Assembly (NCBI GenBank): GCA_014238065.1 | Contig: JABABU010000042.1 | Location: 159,875-223,874, forward strand | From: Actinomycetota bacterium | GTDB taxonomy: Bacteria > Actinomycetota > Acidimicrobiia > Acidimicrobiales > Poriferisodalaceae | Direction of reading: 5' to 3' | Length of the DNA stretch: 64,000 bases | Shown here: positions 24,847-32,607 of the stretch, one piece after another | Numbering within the stretch: the first letter of the stretch is position 1 | Layout of the letters: every line of letters starts with the position of its first letter | Translations under genes and position numbers: made by a program | Notes under the pieces: model-generated | What the model was told of the DNA's origin: nothing | Database searches by the model: none | Seen by the model: the letters and a program-made list of their open reading frames with translations, nothing else

Positions 24847-26025
24847 TCACCGCCGATCGACGAGCACCAACTCACCGTCGTCAAACGCCAGGGCCAGGTT
24901 GCCATCGACCAACCCGGAAATACGTGAGCCTGCGATCTCGTGGCGCCATCCAGTACGCAACCGCGCCGCCGGATCGCCGGCCAGGTACTCGATGATGTCC
25001 GCTCGCGTCGCCAACTGTGCCGGATCAAGCGCCTCGTCACGGGCAACCTGGGAAATCCACGCCGACACGAGTGTCACCGCGGGCCGAAGACGTCGTTCGA
25101 GATGGGCCGCACTGTCGGATTCCCCCCGGTCGAGAGACTTCGGTGGCACGTCTTTGCCCCTTCGGACGGCACCGAGGATCTCGTCAGCAGCACCGTTTCG
25201 GAGATGACGACCATCGAGGCCACGAATCTTCTTCAGCCCGTCGACATCAGTAGGTGCCTTCTGGGCAATGCCGACGAGAGCGAGGTCGGAAAGAACGAAC
25301 CGCACCGGCTGGTCGGTCGCCCTTGCGGTCGTCTCCCGCCACGCCGCGAGCTTGCTTGCGCACCCGCGGGCCTGCCCGCGCAAATGGCGGGCCTCTTTGA
25401 TCTTCATCCAGGCTTCGGTGACGTCGGCATCACCCTGTGGCCGGTTGCGAAACCCTTCACACTCATCGACGACCCAGCCAAGTCGGCCACGCACGCCGAG
25501 ATCGGCCGACAGCAGATCTTTCACCTCGAGAAGGAACGCCACGTCACTGGCGGCGTACTGTTTCTGGGCCGCGTTCAGCGGGCGCTGCAACCAGTCGGTG
25601 AGCCGGTCGCCCTTCGGGAGACGCTTCCCCAAGAACCGCTCAATGAGAGTACTGAGGCTCGGAGTGGACAGACCAACGAAGCCGGCGGCGATCTGCGTGT
25701 CGAAGATGTGTGATGGCACCGTGCCGCACGCCCGGTGCAGAACCTCGAGGTCTTGCTGGGCCGCGTGCATCACTACGGTGCCGGCGCTGGTGAGCGCCCT
25801 TGCAAGCGGAGCGACATCGACTCTGAGCGGATCGATGATCACCAAATCGTCGTCCCAGGCAATCTGGATCAGGGCCAGCTTCGGGTAATAGGTGCGCTCG
25901 CGGTGGAACTCCGTGTCGAGTGCGAACGCGTCGGCCGCACAGAGGGCTTCGATCACCTCTTCGAGCAGGTCCTCGCTGTCGATCCACCGATAATCGAGTT
26001 CGGGTATGCCGGTCTTCGGCGTCAC
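24847..26025 (-). CDS. rnd: ribonuclease D
   Basis: 392 residues, typical. The 3'-5' exonuclease DEDDy motifs are intact: AFALDTEFHRE (Exo I, Asp and Glu), MHAAQQDLEVL (Exo II) and QYAASDVAFLLEV (Exo III with Tyr and Asp). An HRDC-type helical domain follows from about residue 205. RNase D trims the 3' ends of tRNA precursors and other small RNAs. The GTG at 26025 overlaps the TGA of the rhodanese gene (GTGA), so the two are translated together. Confidence 0.93.
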   Translation of the reverse strand: MTPKTGIPELDYRWIDSEDLLEEVIEALCAADAFALDTEFHRERTYYPKLALIQIAWDDDLVIIDPLRVDVAPLARALTSAGTVVMHAAQQDLEVLHRACGTVPSHIFDTQIAAGFVGLSTPSLSTLIERFLGKRLPKGDRLTDWLQRPLNAAQKQYAASDVAFLLEVKDLLSADLGVRGRLGWVVDECEGFRNRPQGDADVTEAWMKIKEARHLRGQARGCASKLAAWRETTARATDQPVRFVLSDLALVGIAQKAPTDVDGLKKIRGLDGRHLRNGAADEILGAVRRGKDVPPKSLDRGESDSAAHLERRLRPAVTLVSAWISQVARDEALDPAQLATRADIIEYLAGDPAARLRTGWRHEIAGSRISGLVDGNLALAFDDGELVLVDRR

Positions 26026-26345
26026 TCGCCGGCAGGTCCGGATTCGACGTTACGTCCACTCTCGATCCATGCGTTCGTACCGCCGGCGACGTTGACCGCT
26101 TCGACACCCTGTGACTCGAGATACTGGGCTGCCCTCATGCTCCGAGCACCCGAACGGCAGATGATGTACACCGGCTGACTGACAGAGAACACGTCTATGT
26201 TGTCCGGGACAGTCTGCAACGGCACAAGGGGAACTCCAGGCACCCTTACCTCACGCCACTCGTCATGTTCCCGAACGTCGACCAGCGACGCGCCTGAGGC
26301 CAGCAGTTCGGCTAGTTCGTCGACGTCGATCTCGCTGATCGTCAA
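26022..26345 (-). CDS. rhodanese-domain sulfurtransferase
   Basis: 107 residues, one rhodanese domain. The active-site loop is CRSGAR with the persulfide cysteine, and the fold begins ISEIDVDELAELL followed by LVDVREHDEW. Single-domain proteins of this kind move sulfur or serve as carriers, GlpE-like. The TTG at 26345 is preferred because GAGGAG lies five bases before it; a TTG at 26363 would include that ribosome site in the coding part. Coupling to RNase D downstream is unusual and hints at tRNA thiolation or processing, but that is only inference. Confidence 0.88.
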   Translation of the reverse strand: MTISEIDVDELAELLASGASLVDVREHDEWREVRVPGVPLVPLQTVPDNIDVFSVSQPVYIICRSGARSMRAAQYLESQGVEAVNVAGGTNAWIESGRNVESGPAGE

Positions 26346-26408
26346 GATGTCTCCTCGCGACAACGATCCAGCCTACTGCCGCGCAAGGGGCCCACAGAGC
26401 AACGCCGG

Positions 26409-26996
26409 TCAGAGACCCGAGACCAGTTCCTCGAATTCAGCGAGCGTGTTCACGTTTACGAGCTTGGCAGGGTCGGAGTCCACGGCACATGTGGTGAGCT
26501 GGTCAAACAGCCCATGAACCGCGAGGTCGTTGCGGTCGAGGTGTCGTTGTACAACCGGAAGACACGTCGAAGACAGCCACACTGACACGAGCGGTTCGCC
26601 TGCGCCCTCTCGTGTCGCGAAGGCCACATCCGCACCCGACGTTCTCCATGACGCGATCAGCGAGTTGATGACGTCGGTCGTGATCAGCGGCACGTCGCAG
26701 GGCACGACCACAACCGCGTCGAAGCGGGTCATCAGCGCATGCAGCGCCGAAAGTGGACCTTTCCCCGGCACCAGATCGGGCACGACATCGAGGTCGAGAT
26801 CCCTGCCGAGCGAAGCTGATCCGCCGGCCAGCACCACCGAGTCGACATCCGCGGCCGCCAGCGCATCGCGAACCCATCCTCCCATCGGCTTGTCGCCGAG
26901 AACGAGAGCTGCCTTGTCCTGTCCCATCCTGGCCGAACGACCCCCGGCCATCACTGACCCGGTAACAGTCACGCTGAGTTGCTCGGTGTCGGCCAT
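26409..26996 (-). CDS. mobA: molybdenum cofactor guanylyltransferase MobA
   Basis: 195 residues, correct for MobA. The nucleotide-binding start is VMAGGRSARMGQDKAAL, close to the family LAGGxSxRMGxDK, followed by VVPCDVPLI with the metal-binding Asp and ending VNVNTLAEFEEL. It adds GMP to molybdopterin to give the bis-MGD or MGD form used by oxidoreductases. The ATG at 26996 has TACGGT six bases upstream. No other molybdopterin gene is in the window. Confidence 0.9.
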   Translation of the reverse strand: MADTEQLSVTVTGSVMAGGRSARMGQDKAALVLGDKPMGGWVRDALAAADVDSVVLAGGSASLGRDLDLDVVPDLVPGKGPLSALHALMTRFDAVVVVPCDVPLITTDVINSLIASWRTSGADVAFATREGAGEPLVSVWLSSTCLPVVQRHLDRNDLAVHGLFDQLTTCAVDSDPAKLVNVNTLAEFEELVSGL

Positions 26997-27002
26997 GAAT
27001 CG

Positions 27003-27008
27003 ACCGTA
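27003..27008 (-). promoter_or_regulatory. -10 box TACGGT, leaderless mobA
   Basis: TACGGT ends six bases before the mobA ATG. The rest of the 173 bases between mobA and the DUF3151 gene shows no gene. Confidence 0.5.
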
Positions 27009-27169
27009 TCGGTCTCGTCCGGTTTCGACGTCCCGCTGCAGAACCCATCGATTCGGTCCCAGCAGACGTGGAACACGACGAAGGGTCACGCTGCACCTGC
27101 GACCGAACTCCGGTTCCTCCGACGTTCGAGGCTGAGGACGACGCGGCCTTCGCCGGAGAAAGCGTCAGC

Positions 27170-27619
27170 TCAGGCCGGCAGCTCGTCGTCCGGCACACCA
27201 CGTGGGTCGCACTGGTACAGGAACTGTGCACAGCGCTCGTCCTCATCCTCCTCGCCGATGGCGTGGGCTGCGAGGTGGAGGCCGAGCAGCGATCGCAGGA
27301 AGCCACGGTTCGAGTCGTGCTCCCACAGCACATAGCCCGAACCTCGCCACCCAGATGCCCTGAGCGTGTCGAGGCCACGGTGATAACCGACCCTGAAGGC
27401 CGCGTACGCCTCGATGGGGTCACGCGCCAGACGGCCGAGCTGAGACCATGCATCCAGATAGCGGGGATACCTGGCAACAACTGCCGACACGGCGTCACGT
27501 TGCTGGCCCGGTGGCAGCGCCAGAGCAGCCGCAAGCGAAGCGGCTTGTTCGGTCGGCGGTGGATCGATGACCGTCTGAGGGGGACCGCTCGGGGTGAGGT
27601 TGACCGGGTGTTCTGTCAT
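27170..27619 (-). CDS. DUF3151 family protein
   Basis: 149 residues from the ATG at 27619. The diagnostic actinobacterial block GWRGSGYVLWEHDSNRGFLR is present near residue 95, after a helical region AVSAVVARYPRYLDAWSQLGRLA that looks like a TPR-type repeat, and the end is ERCAQFLYQCDP. The function of DUF3151 is unknown. It is divergent from rpiB with 39 bases between starts, and has a TACGCT box seven bases upstream. Confidence 0.88.
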   Translation of the reverse strand: MTEHPVNLTPSGPPQTVIDPPPTEQAASLAAALALPPGQQRDAVSAVVARYPRYLDAWSQLGRLARDPIEAYAAFRVGYHRGLDTLRASGWRGSGYVLWEHDSNRGFLRSLLGLHLAAHAIGEEDEDERCAQFLYQCDPRGVPDDELPA

Positions 27620-27626
27620 GGTCTGG

Positions 27627-27632
27627 AGCGTA
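27627..27632 (-). promoter_or_regulatory. -10 box TACGCT, leaderless DUF3151 gene
   Basis: TACGCT ends seven bases before the ATG at 27619. Confidence 0.5.
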
Positions 27633-27658
27633 GATGACGTGTGAAATGATCTGTTCCC

Positions 27659-28102
27659 ATGCGCATCGCCATCGGAAGTGACCACGCAGGTTTCGAGTTG
27701 AAATCTCATCTCATCGAGCACCTTTGTTCTCTCGGCCACCAGGTTGCCGATCACGGAACCAACTCGACAGAGTCGATCGACTACGGGCCGATCTGCGCTG
27801 GTGTTGCCCGTGCTGTTGCCTCCGGCGACGCCGAACGAGGCATCGTGATGGGTGGCAGCGGCCAAGGGGAACAGATCGCGGCCAACAAAGTCAACGGCAT
27901 CAGGGCTGCACTCTGTCATGACATCTGGATGGCCCAGATGAGCCGACTGCACAACGATGCGAACGTGCTCTCGATGGGCGGGCGGGTCGTGGCCCCTGCC
28001 ATGGCCGAGCAGATCGTCGGCGTGTGGCTGTCGACCGAATTCGAGGGTGGCCGTCATCAGCGTCGCGTCGACCAACTCCTCGACATCGAACAGGCCAACT
28101 GA
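27659..28102 (+). CDS. rpiB: ribose-5-phosphate isomerase B
   Basis: 147 residues. MRIAIGSDHAGFELK is the family start, and MGGSGQGEQIAANKVNGIRAAL marks the M. tuberculosis type, in which a glutamate (here in GEQ) rather than cysteine is the catalytic base. HNDANVLSMGGR completes the active site. It interconverts ribose-5- and ribulose-5-phosphate and so joins tkt and tal in the pentose phosphate set of this window. No Shine-Dalgarno is evident; AATGAT lies eight bases upstream as a weak -10. Confidence 0.95.
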   Translation: MRIAIGSDHAGFELKSHLIEHLCSLGHQVADHGTNSTESIDYGPICAGVARAVASGDAERGIVMGGSGQGEQIAANKVNGIRAALCHDIWMAQMSRLHNDANVLSMGGRVVAPAMAEQIVGVWLSTEFEGGRHQRRVDQLLDIEQAN

Positions 28103-28166
28103 GACCACACCGATTCGCCACATTGGCAGGCAACGGGGGCGCGCACTCAGCGCGCCAGGAAGTCGG

Positions 28167-28172
28167 TACCCT
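28167..28172 (+). promoter_or_regulatory. -10 box TACCCT, near-leaderless start at 28181
   Basis: TACCCT ends eight bases before the GTG at 28181. Confidence 0.4.
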
Positions 28173-28180
28173 CGGCGAGC

Positions 28181-28483
28181 GTGCTACCAGAGTGGATGGA
28201 TGCGGAGAGTCTCCGCCAGGCAAGCGTCGTGGCGATGCTCATACTCGGCATCATCGGACTCATCGTCTGGCGCGTCGTGCGCGCCGTCTTCACCCGGATG
28301 ATCTACCTCGGCGTGATCGCAGCGCTGATCGGAGCCCTCTGGGTGCAGCGCGACGACCTCGAGCAATGCCAGCAGACCTGCGCATGCTCACTGTTCGGTC
28401 AAGAGGTGTCGATTCCCGACGCGAAGCTGCCCTCGATCATCGATGCCGGCGAGGACCGTTCACTCACGCTCTGTCACCGCTGA
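28181..28483 (+). CDS. small membrane protein of unknown function
   Basis: 100 residues from a GTG placed eight bases after TACCCT. Residues 14-33 (QASVVAMLILGIIGLIVWRVV) and 38-53 (MIYLGVIAALIGALWV) are two membrane helices; the remainder, QRDDLEQCQQTCACSLFGQEVSIPDA, has three close cysteines that could be disulfide-bonded outside the cell or bind metal. No family recognised. It ends six bases from the convergent pyruvate kinase stop. Confidence 0.6.
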   Translation: MLPEWMDAESLRQASVVAMLILGIIGLIVWRVVRAVFTRMIYLGVIAALIGALWVQRDDLEQCQQTCACSLFGQEVSIPDAKLPSIIDAGEDRSLTLCHR

Positions 28484-28489
28484 TCCTGA

Positions 28490-29926
28490 TCACGGGATTC
28501 GCATCACTCTGAGGGTGTCCGTAGCGCGTGTCTTGGTCGATTGACCCGAGACGAAAACCGTGAGATCCCCTGACCGCAGACCCCCCTGATCGCGGGCGAG
28601 TTGGAGCGCATCGCTGATCATCTCACCTGGCGTGGCTCGGTCGATGGTCTTGATCGGATAGGCACCCCAGCTGAGCGACAGTTGCCGGACGGTCAAATCG
28701 TCGGGACTGAATCCGATTATCGGCGTCGTCGGGCGGAACCTGGCGATGCTCCTCACGGTGAACCCGGTCCGCGACAGACACAAGATTGCCTTCGCGTTCA
28801 ACTGAGTCGCGACCTGCCAGGCGGCCATCGTCAAGGAGTCGGTGATGCGACCGGCCTCCGACTCGTCGTCCAGATGCTGGCTCCGCAGGTTACCGATGTG
28901 ATTCGCCCAGCTCTCGTAGTCGAACTCCTGGTCGGCGCGCTCTGTGATGCGGGCCATGGTTCTCACCGTGGCGACAGGATCTCGACCGATGGCTGTCTCT
29001 CCCGACAGCATCACCGCTGATGAGCCGTCGAACACTGCGTTGGCCACGTCACTCGCTTCAGCGCGAGTCGGGATGGGAGCCGAGATCATCGATTCGAGCA
29101 TCTGGGTAGCAGTGATGGCCGGGCGGCCATGAGCAATGCACGCCTCGATGATCTGCTTCTGGAGATGAGGCAACTCCTCGATGGGACACTCCGCGCCGAG
29201 GTCGCCACGAGCGATCATCACCGCTCCTGACGCCTGGATGATGCCCTCCAGGTTGTCGACAGCCGCCCTCGTCTCGATCTTGGCGATGACCAGCGGGCCA
29301 CGAGGCGCCGGCTCTACGCCAAGACGCCTGATGTCATGAGCGGATCGGACGAAGCTCAATGCCACCATGTCGACGCCGACCTCGACGAAGGCATCCAACA
29401 GCTTCAAATCCTCCGATGTCGGAGCGGTGATGCGGAGGCGGTCGGAGGGAATGTGCAGCCCTGACCGACCACGGAGCAGGCCTCCAAAGATCACTCTGGC
29501 CTTCAGCGTGTCGGAGGTCTTGTCTTCCACGACCGCCACGACGTTGCCATCGCCGAACGCAAGCCGATCGCCAGGGCGAAGGTCTGCCACAAGAGTTTCG
29601 TACTGCACCTCGACCCGATCAGCGGTACTGCCGATATCGCCGCTCACGACGGAGATGAGGTCGCCCTCGGTCAGGTACGCCCCATCCTCACCGAACGAAG
29701 CGCACCGCACCTTCGGGCCAGGAAGATCGACAAGAATACCGAGGGGCCTGGCGGCGTCGGCGCTCAGTGACCGCAGACGTTCGTAGGTGTGCAGGTGCTG
29801 TTCGAGAGTGCCGTGCGACGTGTTGATTCTGGCCACGTCCATACCAGCCTCGATGAGTCCGATGATCGTCTCATCATCATCTGAACTCGGCCCGATGGTG
29901 ACGATGATCTTGGTACGGCGCGACAT
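28490..29926 (-). CDS. pyk: pyruvate kinase
   Basis: 478 residues from the ATG at 29926. MSRRTKIIVTIGPSSDDDETI and MDVARINTSHG open the catalytic barrel, IAKIETRAAVDNLEGI holds the catalytic Lys and metal-binding Glu, MIARGDLGAECP the metal-binding Asp, and MLESMISAPIPTRAEASDVANAVFDG the family signature. A B-domain lid (about residues 70-165) and a C-terminal regulatory domain (from about 345) complete it. It makes pyruvate and ATP from phosphoenolpyruvate. Sequence upstream of 29926 is not in the family and TACCCT lies eight bases before this ATG. Confidence 0.96.
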   Translation of the reverse strand: MSRRTKIIVTIGPSSDDDETIIGLIEAGMDVARINTSHGTLEQHLHTYERLRSLSADAARPLGILVDLPGPKVRCASFGEDGAYLTEGDLISVVSGDIGSTADRVEVQYETLVADLRPGDRLAFGDGNVVAVVEDKTSDTLKARVIFGGLLRGRSGLHIPSDRLRITAPTSEDLKLLDAFVEVGVDMVALSFVRSAHDIRRLGVEPAPRGPLVIAKIETRAAVDNLEGIIQASGAVMIARGDLGAECPIEELPHLQKQIIEACIAHGRPAITATQMLESMISAPIPTRAEASDVANAVFDGSSAVMLSGETAIGRDPVATVRTMARITERADQEFDYESWANHIGNLRSQHLDDESEAGRITDSLTMAAWQVATQLNAKAILCLSRTGFTVRSIARFRPTTPIIGFSPDDLTVRQLSLSWGAYPIKTIDRATPGEMISDALQLARDQGGLRSGDLTVFVSGQSTKTRATDTLRVMRIP

Positions 29927-29934
29927 GTATCCGC

Positions 29935-29940
29935 AGGGTA
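29935..29940 (-). promoter_or_regulatory. -10 box TACCCT, near-leaderless pyk
   Basis: TACCCT ends eight bases before the pyk ATG. The 238-base divergent gap up to 30165 shows no gene besides the two promoters. Confidence 0.45.
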
Positions 29941-30151
29941 CCGATGTGCACGGTGGTCGGCGAGGGTTTGCCAAGCCTCCAGAACACTGCGAAGGATCCC
30001 CCCACCTCGGTGACCTGGACCCTGACTCCCACCGAACGCGTTTCATTGTTCCGAAGGCCCGAAAGAGCGTCTATCGGCTTCAACGTGCCGACCACACCTC
30101 CACGCCACCCCAACGGCTGACCTCGGTTGCCTCGGCCAGGTTCACAACCCC

Positions 30152-30157
30152 TATCGT
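30152..30157 (+). promoter_or_regulatory. -10 box TATCGT, leaderless histidine phosphatase gene
   Basis: TATCGT ends seven bases before the GTG at 30165; TTGCCT at 30127 is a possible -35 with a 19-base spacer. Confidence 0.5.
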
Positions 30158-30164
30158 CTGCGCC

Positions 30165-30779
30165 GTGGAACTCATCTTTGTCAGGCACGGTCTTCCTCTG
30201 CACGTCGTCAAGGACGACGGTTCGCCCGCTGATCCTCCTCTGTCGGATTTGGGAAACCAGCAGGCAGCCGCAGTAGCGGAATATCTGTCCGATGAGCATC
30301 TCGATGCGATCTACGTCAGCACGATGGCGCGGGCACGTCAGACCGCTGCGCCGCTCGAGGACGCACTAGGGCTGACAGCTGCCATCCGTCACGGAATTGC
30401 CGAGATCGACCGCAACAGCGCTTCTTACATCCCGATGGAGGAGCTGAAGCGGATCGACTACGAGCGGTGGAAGAGTTTCATTGCCGATGGCGGTCCGCAG
30501 GAAGAGGATCCTGCCGAGTTTCAAGATCTCGTCAAGGAGACGGTTGCCGAAATCGTCGAAGATCATCGCGGCCAACGGGTGGCCGTCGTGTGTCACGGCG
30601 GCGTGATCAATGCCTATGCATCAGATGTGCTCGGCCACGACAGGGGCGACATCTTCTTCTGCGACGTCGACTACACCAGCATCACCAGAGTTCTGGTGGC
30701 GTCCACAGGTCAGCGCAGCATTCTGTCGTTGAACGAGACCAGCCACATCCGGCATCTTCCTCACCCGAGGCACACCTGA
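30165..30779 (+). CDS. histidine phosphatase family protein (phosphoglycerate mutase-like)
   Basis: 204 residues from the GTG at 30165. The catalytic RHG is in ELIFVRHGLPL at the very start, the second arginine in STMARARQTAAPL, and the second histidine in VAVVCHGGVINAY near residue 145. It belongs to the broad phosphatase branch of the superfamily; substrate unknown. The frame continues upstream to 29787 but that part overlaps pyk and has no homology. The stop is three bases from the convergent gene at 30783. Confidence 0.9.
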   Translation: MELIFVRHGLPLHVVKDDGSPADPPLSDLGNQQAAAVAEYLSDEHLDAIYVSTMARARQTAAPLEDALGLTAAIRHGIAEIDRNSASYIPMEELKRIDYERWKSFIADGGPQEEDPAEFQDLVKETVAEIVEDHRGQRVAVVCHGGVINAYASDVLGHDRGDIFFCDVDYTSITRVLVASTGQRSILSLNETSHIRHLPHPRHT

Positions 30780-30782
30780 GCA

Positions 30783-31247
30783 TCAGCGATCGCTGTTCCA
30801 GACTTCGTAGACGCCTCGCTCGACCAACTCGATTCGCTCACGCACTTCGAGGAGTTCTTTGGTCCCCATCTTGCACCGGTGGCGCATGTGTACCAGCAGA
30901 TCCTCGACGAGATCAGGCCACGCCGGCAGTACAGCGCCGTTGTTCTCACCATGGAAGACGAGCATCGTCGGTTCGTCGACGGGGAGATGTCGTCCTACGG
31001 TGAAGCCGTTGAGGATCTCGGTTGCCTTCGAGATCTCGGTGGTCCTGTGCACGATCTGGATCGCAACGACATCACCCCACGCGATGATCTCTTCGATGCC
31101 GTCGGCACGTCGTTTGAGGATGCCCTCGCTGTCGATGGTGGCTTCTGTGACCGCCGAAGCTGCCAGTGACTTCTGACGCCGCTTCACTGCGACATACGAC
31201 AACACCAGATAACCGGCGAACAAGCCGAGCAGCACGAACCAAATCAC
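30783..31247 (-). CDS. membrane-anchored hypothetical protein
   Basis: 154 residues from a GTG at 31247 overlapping the flavin reductase stop (GTGA). One N-terminal membrane helix (residues 2-20, WFVLLGLFAGYLVLSYVAV) is followed by a soluble PH-like or beta-rich region (EATIDSEGILKRRADGIEEIIAWGDVVAIQIVHRTT) in which E-E-I-x-W-x-D-V-x-A-I resembles the YcxB/DUF-type PH-like repeats. A helical C-terminus follows. Role unknown; last gene of the operon that begins with the acyl-CoA synthetase at 34152. Confidence 0.7.
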   Translation of the reverse strand: MIWFVLLGLFAGYLVLSYVAVKRRQKSLAASAVTEATIDSEGILKRRADGIEEIIAWGDVVAIQIVHRTTEISKATEILNGFTVGRHLPVDEPTMLVFHGENNGAVLPAWPDLVEDLLVHMRHRCKMGTKELLEVRERIELVERGVYEVWNSDR

Positions 31248-31792
31248 GTCTCACCGCTCTTGTCGACCCGAGCCAACAGCGCATCCCGAATTGAATCGCC
31301 CGACTGGCGCGCCTTGTCGCCGGCTTTCCGCCAACCGAGCCGCGACGAGTAGAGCAGCGGTGGTTCCTTAAGACGTCCCTCTCTCGCGGCAACGACACGC
31401 GCAAGGAACAGGGTGTGGTCGTTCAACTGGATCTCGTCTTCGATTTCGCACCGCAACCAGGCGATCGAGTTCGGCACGACAGGAAGCCCGTCCCAGTCCT
31501 CGATCCACTCAGGAGCGCTGTACTCGAGCTTGTGACCCGGATACGAGAAGTACTGACCCTGGGCAACCTGATCGCCGGCCAGAATCGACACCGCGAATCG
31601 GCGAGTCGCCACGATCAGCGGATAGGTGTCGTGTTTCGGCGATACTGAGGCGAGCACGATCGGCTCTTCGAAACTGACCTGCATCACCCAGTGAGAGCAG
31701 TACAGATGGGCCGCGTCGTGGTAGCGCGCTCCCACCACCTGAACGCCTTGCATCATCTGGCCGAGTGATCGTTTCAGGTCACGGTCGATCAT
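31244..31792 (-). CDS. flavin reductase-domain protein
   Basis: 182 residues. The split-barrel flavin reductase (HpaC/DIM6-NTAB) domain starts LGQMMQGVQVVGARYHD and continues CSHWVMQVSFEEPIVLASVSPKHDTYPLI, with FAVSILAGDQVAQGQYFS and DHTLFLARV later, all matching the FMN-binding fold. Such proteins reduce flavin for a partner monooxygenase or act as flavin-dependent oxidoreductases; no monooxygenase is adjacent. The ATG overlaps the upstream stop (ATGA). Confidence 0.82.
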   Translation of the reverse strand: MIDRDLKRSLGQMMQGVQVVGARYHDAAHLYCSHWVMQVSFEEPIVLASVSPKHDTYPLIVATRRFAVSILAGDQVAQGQYFSYPGHKLEYSAPEWIEDWDGLPVVPNSIAWLRCEIEDEIQLNDHTLFLARVVAAREGRLKEPPLLYSSRLGWRKAGDKARQSGDSIRDALLARVDKSGET

Positions 31793-32604
31793 CAGTTGAG
31801 TCTCGCGCGCAGGCGCGTGGCCCGAGCCAAAAGACCGGAAGCAACAGTTGCGTCGACTTCCTGAGCTGCCCGCTCGAGCTGCTCGGCTGCTTCGACGAGT
31901 TTCCCCTCGGCAGCGAGCGCCGACGCGACGTCCTCAGCTCCACCTGCCCTGTCTCGCTCGGTCTGCGAAACGAGAATTTGCTCTCGGAGCGCGAGTGCAT
32001 TCATGAGCTCACTGCGACTCCCCCGCCGCTGGTGAACACCCACCAGGTTGTTCAACATCCTGACCGCCACAGCACGCGGCGCCATCGGGGACAGCATCGA
32101 CTGGGTCAACTCCATACCCGGGTGGAGGGTCATGATGATCTTCGCGCAGTCCTCGCGGCTGAGAGACCGACCCTTGTCGAACACGTCGACGAACCTGGTT
32201 CCATCTGCGGTCGAGACAACCACGTGACCCGGCAACCCGACAGGTACGAGGCCGATGCCAGCTCGAGCACCCACAGCGCAAGTGATGACCGCCAATGTCA
32301 ACGGAATACCACGACGCCGACGCACGACCACGTCGAGTCGGCTGTTGTCGGGCGAGTAGTAGTCGTCGACATCGCCGCGGAAGTCGAGATCCACGAACAG
32401 CAACTCGATGAGATCGTCCAACGATGCTTCCGGACCGACGTGTTCTGCCATGGTGTCGAAGCGACCAAGTTCTCCCTCGACATCGACCAAGTCGGGACGG
32501 CCATGAGCGCTGACCAGCAGCGCAACCTCGGCAAGATCAGGTGATACCGAGTTGTTCAACAGCTGCGTCAGTCGCTCGGTGACCTCGGCGCGGCTTCGAA
32601 GCAT
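31792..32604 (-). CDS. SirB1-family (transglutaminase-like core 2) protein
   Basis: 270 residues. The N-terminal Transglut_core2 domain shows DDYYSPDNSRLDVVVRRRRGIPLTLAVI, the block conserved in SirB1/YchA proteins, then GLPGHVVVS with the histidine. Residues from about 170 form TPR-like helices (MLNNLVGVHQRRG). The catalytic Cys expected in transglutaminases appears shifted to ITCAVGARAG, so enzyme activity is uncertain. Family function is unclear. It lies three bases after the acyl-CoA synthetase stop. Confidence 0.85.
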   Translation of the reverse strand: MLRSRAEVTERLTQLLNNSVSPDLAEVALLVSAHGRPDLVDVEGELGRFDTMAEHVGPEASLDDLIELLFVDLDFRGDVDDYYSPDNSRLDVVVRRRRGIPLTLAVITCAVGARAGIGLVPVGLPGHVVVSTADGTRFVDVFDKGRSLSREDCAKIIMTLHPGMELTQSMLSPMAPRAVAVRMLNNLVGVHQRRGSRSELMNALALREQILVSQTERDRAGGAEDVASALAAEGKLVEAAEQLERAAQEVDATVASGLLARATRLRARLN

Positions 32605-32607
32605 CTA

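Noticed and set aside
29927..30164. tRNA-Gly-like TTTGCCAAG and GGTTCACAACC strings in the pyk/phosphatase gap
   Set aside because: They do not combine into a cloverleaf; spacing and stems fail.
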